10,932 nucleotides of DNA from Candidatus Saccharimonadota bacterium. Lineage in GTDB: Bacteria > Patescibacteriota > Saccharimonadia > Saccharimonadales > UBA7683. Below are positions 6,418 through 10,932 of the stretch, one piece after another. Where the stretch lies: contig JAGQNU010000047.1 of NCBI GenBank assembly GCA_020427905.1, positions 1-10,932 of the forward strand, read 5' to 3'. Made by a program: the position numbers and the translations under genes. Positions within the stretch are counted from its first letter, which is position 1. Every line of letters begins with the position of its first letter. The notes beneath the pieces were generated by a model. That model had not been told where the DNA came from, did no database searches, and saw nothing but the letters and a program-made list of their open reading frames with translations.

Positions 6418-6831
6418 ATGAGATTAGCTAAAGCAAACGCAAAGGGCTTCACAATCGTAGAACTCTTGATTGTGATTGTCATCATCGGTATCTTGGCAAC
6501 GATCGGTTTCGTATCGTTCTCAAGCGCACAAAACAAAGCAAAAAAGAGTAAAGCACAGTCTACTGTCTCTCAAGTGAAGTCAAAACTTGGTGAGTACTAC
6601 GTTGACAACGAGAACTACCCAGACGACAAAGATGCAGTCGTAACTTACCTAAATGCAAACGGTGGTACATCAACTGCTACAGAGTTTAACGGTAGTACTA
6701 ACTACACATACGCAGCATCACCATCAGGTTGCGATAACTCAACTACAGACTGTACTGGCTACACCCTTACAGCAGCTAAGGCATACTGGAACGGTGGCGC
6801 ATCTGACTCAGATATCACAGTCACTCCCTAG
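6418..6831 (+). CDS. Major type IV pilin (prepilin)
   Basis: This is the likely main subunit of the pilus fibre. The 137-residue prepilin has a 10-residue leader (MRLAKANAKG) ending in the Gly cleaved by prepilin peptidase. The mature N-terminus is FTIVE with the invariant Glu+5, followed by a hydrophobic helix (about 11-36: LLIVIVIIGILATIGFVSF) and a Lys-rich amphipathic helix (about 39-60). The globular part contains EYYVDNENYPDDKDAVVTYL, typical of type IVa pilins, and a small Cys loop, C105 to C112 (GCDNSTTDC), likely a disulphide. Thr, Ser, Asn and Ala are abundant near the C-terminus, and codon choice is more uniform (GCA, ACA, AAC, TCA) than in neighbours, consistent with high expression. 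It has its own promoter, strong Shine-Dalgarno and terminator, so it is probably monocistronic. Calling it the major rather than a minor pilin is inferred from these expression signals. Confidence 0.93.
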   Translation: MRLAKANAKGFTIVELLIVIVIIGILATIGFVSFSSAQNKAKKSKAQSTVSQVKSKLGEYYVDNENYPDDKDAVVTYLNANGGTSTATEFNGSTNYTYAASPSGCDNSTTDCTGYTLTAAKAYWNGGASDSDITVTP

Positions 6832-6845
6832 TTAGTAACGAGTCT

Positions 6846-6874
6846 AAAAAGAACCCCTAATAGGGGTTCTTTTT
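6846..6874. terminator. Intrinsic terminator after the major pilin gene
   Basis: AAAAAGAACCCCT (6846-6858) pairs perfectly with AGGGGTTCTTTTT (6862-6874) around a three-base loop (6859-6861): an 8-bp GAACCCCT core flanked by an A-tract and a T-tract. It begins 14 bases after the pilin stop. The flanking A and T runs make it able to act in both directions. It isolates pilin expression from the minor-pilin genes. Confidence 0.93.
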
Positions 6875-6893
6875 AATGTGGGCGACAGTTTAG

Positions 6894-6899
6894 TATACT
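6894..6899 (+). promoter_or_regulatory. Probable -10 element for the minor-pilin operon
   Basis: TATACT is the same hexamer used at pilB. It lies 15 bases before the ATG at 6915, predicting a start near 6906 and a very short leader of about 9 bases (ATAAGCGTT) with no Shine-Dalgarno. The -35 region (about 6871-6876, TTTTAA) overlaps the terminator T-tract and is weak. A promoter is needed here because the terminator lies directly upstream. Confidence 0.5.
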
Positions 6900-6914
6900 A
6901 AAACCATAAGCGTT

Positions 6915-7301
6915 ATGAATCAAAAAGGCTTCACCCTCATAGAACTCCTTGCAACAATCGCAGTGATTGGGGTTGTTGCACTTGGTATTGCCAGTCTTTT
7001 TTATAACATCCAATTTGTGCAGCGTGAGTCAAACTATTTGGATCGAGCTACTCGGGCTGCCCAAAAGGAGGTCGAGGTCTTGAGAAACAACTCGTACAAT
7101 GCGCTTACCGTTGGTGAGGATATAAACTTCTCAAATGATCTTCCTGATGAGCTGCCAAATGGGAGCACGGGCACGGTAGTTGTAACTGAGCCTTCACCAG
7201 GACTAAAGCGAGTCGATGTTACGGTTAGCTACAATGACGGCAATAAACCCCAGTCAGTGACACTCAGTTCAATGATCGGCGTGATTGGACTCTCGCAATG
7301 A
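6915..7301 (+). CDS. Minor pilin, PilV/GspI-like prepilin
   Basis: The 128-residue prepilin has a very short leader, MNQKG, followed by FTLIE with Glu+5 in mature numbering. The hydrophobic helix LLATIAVIGVVALGIASLF (about 10-29) runs into an amphipathic helix (about 33-58: QRESNYLDRATRAAQKEVEVLRNNSYNAL). The small beta-rich globular part (about 65-128) contains GTVVVTEPSPGLKRVDVTVSY and SVTLSSMIGVIGL. The pattern of a strand containing KRVDVTVSY after the helix resembles PilV and GspI minor pilins, which join a priming complex below the pilus tip; the assignment to that subclass is tentative. There are no cysteines. Its stop overlaps the next ATG (ATGA), so the three minor-pilin genes are translationally coupled. 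No Shine-Dalgarno is evident, in keeping with the short predicted leader. Confidence 0.88.
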   Translation: MNQKGFTLIELLATIAVIGVVALGIASLFYNIQFVQRESNYLDRATRAAQKEVEVLRNNSYNALTVGEDINFSNDLPDELPNGSTGTVVVTEPSPGLKRVDVTVSYNDGNKPQSVTLSSMIGVIGLSQ

Positions 7302-7966
7302 GGCGGATTAACATCTCGGGTATGACTATCACTGAGCTACTAGTGACGTGTGTTGTGGTTAGTATCATGTCGGTGGTAATAGTCGACTTTCTTGGTAACT
7401 GGACCAAGCAGCATGCGATAAGCGAAACCCGAAGCACGCTGCTCGCTGAGGCGCAGACTGCACTCGACACAGTCACTGACGCGGTTCGCCTGTCTGCGGC
7501 AGCCGATCAGAACAATCGCTGGGAGGACGATAACGCACCAGACGCACCAAGCGATCTGCTAAGCTGGGCATCCAACGCGGACACATTAGTGCTGGCATCA
7601 GCCGTTGAGGACACCTCAGGTAATATCATCTTTAGTGATCCACTCAACTATACGAGCCAAAAAAATAATCAGATTTTTTTTGTAAATAACGGTGTGCTAT
7701 ATCGCCGAATACTCGCAGCTCCAGAGGGAGATAACGCTCTGGCCACGAGTTGTCCTGAGAGTGCAGCCACCGCCTCCTGCCCGGCTGACAGAAACTTAGC
7801 GGAGAGTGTCACAAACTTTTCAGTCAAATACTATGACGGCTCAAATCAAGAGGTGATTCCCACTGATGCTCGTTCAGTAGAGCTGAGCATAACACTTGGC
7901 ACAACAAAGTACGACCAGCAGATAAGCGAGACGTATAGCACGAGGATGGTATTTAGAAATGATTAA
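7298..7966 (+). CDS. Minor pilin, PilW/GspJ-like prepilin
   Basis: The 222-residue prepilin has the leader MRRINISG and a mature N-terminus MTITE, so Met replaces the usual Phe at +1 while Glu+5 is kept. A hydrophobic helix (about 14-33) follows, with an unusual Cys at residue 18, then a long helix (about 38-66). The globular domain contains NADTLVLASAV, NNQIFFVNNGVLYRRIL, C152 and C161, and a closing VTNFSVKYYDGSNQEV...RSVELSITL. The 'gxLyR' strand and the 'v..f.v.Y.d' strand are characteristic of PilW and GspJ proteins. It starts inside the stop of the upstream gene and overlaps the next by 8 bases. The region 7659-7681 carries A7 and T8 runs. PilW-like proteins help prime pilus assembly; that role is family knowledge. 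Confidence 0.88.
   Translation: MRRINISGMTITELLVTCVVVSIMSVVIVDFLGNWTKQHAISETRSTLLAEAQTALDTVTDAVRLSAAADQNNRWEDDNAPDAPSDLLSWASNADTLVLASAVEDTSGNIIFSDPLNYTSQKNNQIFFVNNGVLYRRILAAPEGDNALATSCPESAATASCPADRNLAESVTNFSVKYYDGSNQEVIPTDARSVELSITLGTTKYDQQISETYSTRMVFRND
7659..7681. repeat. A7 and T8 homopolymer runs forming an inverted repeat in the PilW-like gene
   Basis: Seven A at 7659-7665 and eight T at 7674-7681 lie 8 bases apart, and AAAAAAAT (7659-7666) pairs with ATTTTTTT (7673-7680) around a six-base loop. They are inside the PilW-like coding region, within the segment encoding SQKNNQIFFVNN. Runs this long can slip in replication or transcription and shift the frame. Confidence 0.6.
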
Positions 7967-9386
7967 AAGACTATTCAAACATATCAAGTCAAACCAGCGT
8001 GGGTCATTTATGGCGGCAGTGCTGCTTATTACAATTGTAATCACTGCAATCGGCGTCTCGCTTGCAGAGCTTGTCGTCTCCCAGTACGCACACACAAAGC
8101 GTAGTGCCTTTGTAGCAAACGCCCTGCTTGTGGCCGAGGCGGGAATTGAACAGTCGCTTAAAGAGCTTAACTCTGATGAGGCCTTTACTGGATTTAGCTC
8201 CGCTCAGACATTCTTTAACTCTGATCAACAAGGGAAAGGTGAGTATACGACAACTGTAGTTGACGCCTCAAGCGGGAGTGCAAAGATTGTTACCTCTACC
8301 GGCAAAGTCTACCGAAAAAGCGATTTGGCAACACCAGTGAGCACGCGAACTATTCGCGTTACAATTGTTGGCACAGAATCTGACGGCTACTCGGTCCACA
8401 CGGGTCCGGGGGGGTTGATACTCACAGGGAGTGGTAACATTACTAACTCAGATGTTTTTGTAAATGGCACGATAACTTTGACTGGCGCATCCAAGATCGG
8501 TACATATAATAATCCGGTAAATGTACAGGTGGCGCATCAATCATGCCCGACTGGTACAAACCCCGGTGCGACTTACCCGAGCGTATGTACAAGCGGAAAC
8601 CCTATCTCTATGGCATATAGCACGGCGATATATGGTACCGTTTGTGCGACCAATCAGACAGACTACGGTCCCAACCCAAGCCACAATATACTTCCGGGGG
8701 TTGATGGTGAAGGACTTCAAGTTGGTTGTGAAGCGCCACCAGTAAGTCAGCCAACGTTTGATCGTAATGCACATATCTCAAGTATGACCACTGCCGTAAG
8801 CGGGAACGACAAGGATTACGACTGCAGCAAGTGGAAAAACCCAGTAGGATTCAAGCGCACATGGCCAGCAAACCTAAGGCTCAATGGCGATGTCCGCGCA
8901 GCAAGTAGCTGTGATCTGACGATCACGGGAGACGTGTACATCACAGGCGATCTTGACATAGGTGGTGCTGCAAAAATTACGGTTGACGAATCCGTGGGTA
9001 CCGATAGGCCGGTAGTGCTTGTTGACGGAAAGATTGATGTAGGTGGTTCAGGGCAAATAATTGCTAACTCACAAGGTACGGGCATACACTTTATTAGCTG
9101 GGATTCTAACGCGAGCTGCGGTTCATCGTGCACAAGCATAACCGGGACAGAGCTACGTCAAACACAAGACTTTGAGACAATTGATGTTGGAGGAGCTGCT
9201 AATATGTCGGGCATGATCTTTCAGGCATATTGGGGTAAGGTTTCCATTCGTGGTAGCGGAAACGTTGGCTCTGCGGTTGGACAAACAGTCGACCTTAGTG
9301 GAGCGGGCACAGTAACGTTTGGCACCAAGCTTTCATCGGGTAGTAAAACGTGGACGGTAACGAGCTATCAGCAGATATATCAGTAG
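7959..9386 (+). CDS. Large PilX/GspK-like minor pilin with beta-solenoid-like C-terminal region, putative tip subunit
   Basis: The 475-residue product has a basic leader ending QRG (residue 15), then SFMAAVLLITIVITAIGVSLAEL (TM about 17-38). Mature position +5 is Ala, not Glu, as in GspK-type subunits that cap the fibre. The helix continues through AEAGIEQSLKELNSDEAF (about 59-76), like PilX. Residues about 145-460 are a long Gly/Thr/Ser-rich region with rungs such as NGTITLTGASKIG (169-181), GDVYITGDLDIGGAAKI (324-340), DGKIDVGGSGQII (357-369) and DVGGAANMSGMIF (409-421). The last stretch, KVSIRGSGNVGSAVGQTVDLSGAGTVTFG, resembles the polymer-forming beta-helix domain often attached to PilX-like proteins. 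Eight cysteines (196, 210, 229, 257, 289, 318, 387, 391) could form four disulphides. GAGGAT at 7942-7947 is a plausible ribosome site, and the gene overlaps its predecessor by 8 bases. The tip or adhesin role is inference. Confidence 0.87.
   Translation: MIKRLFKHIKSNQRGSFMAAVLLITIVITAIGVSLAELVVSQYAHTKRSAFVANALLVAEAGIEQSLKELNSDEAFTGFSSAQTFFNSDQQGKGEYTTTVVDASSGSAKIVTSTGKVYRKSDLATPVSTRTIRVTIVGTESDGYSVHTGPGGLILTGSGNITNSDVFVNGTITLTGASKIGTYNNPVNVQVAHQSCPTGTNPGATYPSVCTSGNPISMAYSTAIYGTVCATNQTDYGPNPSHNILPGVDGEGLQVGCEAPPVSQPTFDRNAHISSMTTAVSGNDKDYDCSKWKNPVGFKRTWPANLRLNGDVRAASSCDLTITGDVYITGDLDIGGAAKITVDESVGTDRPVVLVDGKIDVGGSGQIIANSQGTGIHFISWDSNASCGSSCTSITGTELRQTQDFETIDVGGAANMSGMIFQAYWGKVSIRGSGNVGSAVGQTVDLSGAGTVTFGTKLSSGSKTWTVTSYQQIYQ
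8408..8414 (+). repeat. G7 homopolymer tract in the PilX-like gene
   Basis: Seven consecutive G occur at the junction between the pilin-like stalk and the extended surface region (codons about 150-152, TGPGGL). G tracts are classical sites of slipped-strand phase variation; seven is near the lower limit. A one-base change would truncate the protein and remove the putative surface domain. Confidence 0.5.
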
Positions 9387-9391
9387 CCACG

Positions 9392-9407
9392 AGATTGCAC
9401 ACAATCT
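9392..9407. promoter_or_regulatory. Dyad over the pilM -35 element, possible operator
   Basis: AGATTG (9392-9397) and CAATCT (9402-9407) are perfect inverted six-base arms around CACA. The left arm and spacer overlap the -35 TTGCAC. The symmetry fits a dimeric regulator, but arms this short can arise by chance. Confidence 0.35.
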
Positions 9408-9423
9408 GTAAAACGGTTATGCT
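9395..9423 (+). promoter_or_regulatory. Sigma70-type promoter of pilM, predicted leaderless
   Basis: TTGCAC (9395-9400), a 17-base spacer and TATGCT (9418-9423) form a good promoter in the 44-base gap after the PilX-like gene. Seven bases separate the -10 from the ATG at 9431, so transcription should start at 9430-9431 and give a leaderless pilM mRNA. No Shine-Dalgarno precedes that ATG. Confidence 0.65.
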
Positions 9424-9430
9424 TAGTACA

Positions 9431-10504
9431 ATGAACGAACCGTTGTTCTATCACAAAAAGCCATCTTTTGGCCTAGACATGGGGTCGCAGGCTATTAAGG
9501 TGATGCAGCTCTCCCCAAAAGGCAAGCACGCTGTCGTTAAGGCCTACGGGAGTGTCGATACTGATGCAAAGATAATGAAGGACGGCGTTGTGACGAACGT
9601 CCAGAGTGCAGCGCGCCTGATTGATCAGCTGCTCGCTGAAGATTTGCATGGGCAGTTAACGACAAATCGAGCCGTGATGAGTGTTCCAGTCTCCCGAGTT
9701 TTTACGCGCGTTATTACTATGCCCCATATGTCAAAGAAGGAGCTGTCTGATGCGGTCAAGCTTGATATTGAGCAATCAGTACCGGTTTCATCAAAAAAAC
9801 TATATTTTGATTTTGAGACCACAGATATTGATGACCCGGAGAATCAACTCGTCAGGATTGTTGCTGTTCCTAAGGATATTGTCGACTCTTACGTGGCAGT
9901 CTGTGACTTGCTAAAGCTTGACTTGGCATTGGTACAAACTAATATTCGGGCCGACGCACAGCTGCTCGGCCTTTATGAGGACATAGGCTCAAAGGACCCA
10001 TACATCATCTTGGATGTTGGGGGCAACTCGATTGATATCGGTGTATTTGACACGACACTCCGCGTGACCGGAACAGTTGATGAGGGCGGCAACAGCCTGA
10101 CCAAGGCCATAGCTAAAAAACTGAAGATCACAGAAGCCAAGGCGCACGAGGCAAAAGTTACCCACGGTATTGCGGCCAGCAAACAACAAGTGAAGATCAA
10201 AGAGGCAGTCATGCCAATCCTTGATAAGGCAGTTAAAGAGGTTGAGCGCATGGCACGTTTTTACGAGGAGCGTGTTAAGCCAGGTGTTTCAGTCTCGCAA
10301 ATCCTGATTGTGGGCGGCGGCGCCAATATGCCCGGACTCGGTGACTACCTTACTAATGCTACGCGTATTGCAACCAGAGTATCCTCTCCGTGGGGCGAAC
10401 ATATCTCGTTTGGTAAACTAGAGCCGCCCGAGGCAGCTGATCTGCCACGCTTTTTAACCTGCGCAGGCTCGGCGGTAGCAACCGATTACGAGGTATTTGA
10501 GTAA
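9431..10504 (+). CDS. pilM: Type IV pilus inner-membrane adaptor PilM, actin-like ATPase
   Basis: PilM is a cytoplasmic actin/FtsA-like protein that binds the PilN N-terminal peptide and links the motor to the PilN/PilO alignment complex. The 357-residue product has the phosphate-1 motif FGLDMGSQAIKV (13-24), PVSRVFTRVITMP and KLDIEQSVPV (typical of PilM), phosphate-2 YIILDVGGNSIDIGVFD (191-207) and the adenosine motif ILIVGGGANMPGLGDYL (about 292-308). The frame is open back to an ATG at 9350 inside the preceding gene, but I chose ATG 9431: the promoter lies between, and NEPLFYHKKPSFGLD begins as PilM proteins do. ATG 9419 lies within the -10 element and is rejected too. The stop TAA overlaps the pilN ATG by one base. 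Confidence 0.95.
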   Translation: MNEPLFYHKKPSFGLDMGSQAIKVMQLSPKGKHAVVKAYGSVDTDAKIMKDGVVTNVQSAARLIDQLLAEDLHGQLTTNRAVMSVPVSRVFTRVITMPHMSKKELSDAVKLDIEQSVPVSSKKLYFDFETTDIDDPENQLVRIVAVPKDIVDSYVAVCDLLKLDLALVQTNIRADAQLLGLYEDIGSKDPYIILDVGGNSIDIGVFDTTLRVTGTVDEGGNSLTKAIAKKLKITEAKAHEAKVTHGIAASKQQVKIKEAVMPILDKAVKEVERMARFYEERVKPGVSVSQILIVGGGANMPGLGDYLTNATRIATRVSSPWGEHISFGKLEPPEAADLPRFLTCAGSAVATDYEVFE

Positions 10505-10932
10505 TGATTAATCTACTGCCACCGCAGAAACTTGCCAATATCAGGATCGCTCGAGGCAACACGACATTGCGTAGATACCTGGAGCTACTGCTTGCACTGC
10601 TTGCTGTTATCATTGCGGCACTGGTATCGTCATATTACTTTCTTGGTGCCCAGAAGGCCAACCAACAGAGCATAGTCGATACTGAGATGGCACGGGTAGC
10701 AGAGCTTGAGCCAGTGCAAAAACAAGCCGAGCAGCTCTCCGCAACAATAAATACAATCGCGAGTTTGTCGTCACGAGATGTCACCTTCTCTAATTTGCTC
10801 GTCCAGATTGGTGGCTTAATGCCCGAGGGTAGTGTGCTTACTGGCCTACAGTTCTCTACGGAGGATTATGACTCCCCACTCATTATCAGTGCGCAAATTG
10901 AGAGTGAGGCCAAAGCGGCGATTCTGCTTAAA
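10504..10932 (+). CDS. pilN: Type IV pilus protein PilN, 3'-truncated by window edge
   Basis: Translation from ATG 10504 gives 143 residues with no stop before the window ends. The start MINLLPP matches the conserved PilN N-terminal peptide that docks into PilM. After a basic segment (RIARGNTTLRRY), one membrane helix follows at about residues 27-48 (LELLLALLAVIIAALVSSYYFL). Beyond it is an extracytoplasmic coiled coil (about 50-90: QKANQQSIVDTEMARVAELEPVQKQAEQLSATI) and the beginning of the ferredoxin-like domain (TFSNLLVQIGGLMPEGSVLTGLQF). GAGG at 10490-10493 lies 10 bases before the start, and the start overlaps the pilM stop (TAATG), so both genes are coupled. PilN pairs with PilO, which probably follows just outside the window. 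Confidence 0.93.
   Translation, partial: MINLLPPQKLANIRIARGNTTLRRYLELLLALLAVIIAALVSSYYFLGAQKANQQSIVDTEMARVAELEPVQKQAEQLSATINTIASLSSRDVTFSNLLVQIGGLMPEGSVLTGLQFSTEDYDSPLIISAQIESEAKAAILLK

Noticed and set aside
6234..6431. Plus-strand frame across the pilC end, pilin promoter and pilin start
   Set aside because: It runs through pilC coding, the promoter and the Shine-Dalgarno in another frame, and has no ribosome site of its own.
8816..9139. Antisense frame of 107 codons in the PilX-like gene
   Set aside because: It is a shadow of the repetitive rung-encoding region, with no start signals.
8440..9340. CRISPR-like or tandem DNA repeat in the PilX-like gene
   Set aside because: The similarity is at the protein level (DxGG rungs at uneven spacing of about 27 and 49 residues), and the DNA copies diverge. 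There is no regular repeat-spacer pattern.
9350..9430. Upstream in-frame start for pilM at 9350, or at 9419
   Set aside because: 9350 lies inside the PilX-like gene and before the promoter, and 9419 lies within the -10 hexamer. The PilM family similarity begins just after 9431.

Overview
The window reads as one edge of a small bacterial chromosome, most likely a Candidate Phyla Radiation bacterium (Patescibacteria), with Saccharibacteria (TM7) as the best guess. This lineage call is inference. It rests on tightly packed genes, short hypothetical proteins between recA and recX, and a compact type IV pilus (T4P) locus with PilB, PilC, PilM and PilN but no sign of outer-membrane parts such as PilQ. 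TGA is used as a normal stop (at the pilV-like gene), so the code is not the recoded one of Gracilibacteria or Absconditabacteria. Marker-gene placement would be needed to confirm the lineage.

Region 1 (1-2775, plus strand) is a DNA-repair operon: recA (5' end cut by the window), an unrecognised acidic protein, a small membrane protein resembling the YdjM/DUF457 metal-dependent hydrolases, recX, and a short helical protein. The genes abut or overlap by 1-4 bases. The last one runs 89 bases into the 3' end of a convergent gene.

Region 2 (2687-3303) holds a PRC-barrel protein on the minus strand. A 59-base divergent spacer separates it from pilB. Each side of the spacer carries an extended -10 promoter placed so that transcription should begin at or within a base of the start codon, which predicts leaderless mRNAs.

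Region 3 (3304-10932, plus strand) is the T4P locus. It contains pilB (assembly ATPase) and pilC (platform protein); the major pilin in its own cassette with a near-consensus promoter, a leader of about 65 bases, a strong Shine-Dalgarno and an intrinsic terminator; three overlapping minor-pilin genes (PilV-, PilW- and PilX-like); and then pilM and the start of pilN. The PilX-like protein is the most unusual product. It is 475 residues long, lacks Glu+5, and has eight cysteines and repeated beta-solenoid-like rungs, which suggests a pilus-tip adhesin or initiating subunit. pilM has its own promoter, again placed for a leaderless transcript.

Together the pilus genes encode the cytoplasmic motor (PilB), inner platform (PilC), actin-like adaptor and its membrane partner (PilM, PilN), the fibre subunit and a putative tip complex. 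PilO, the prepilin peptidase PilD and the retraction ATPase PilT are not in the window; pilO probably follows pilN. No rRNA, tRNA, CRISPR array or mobile element was seen, and no gene-free stretch exceeds about 105 bases.
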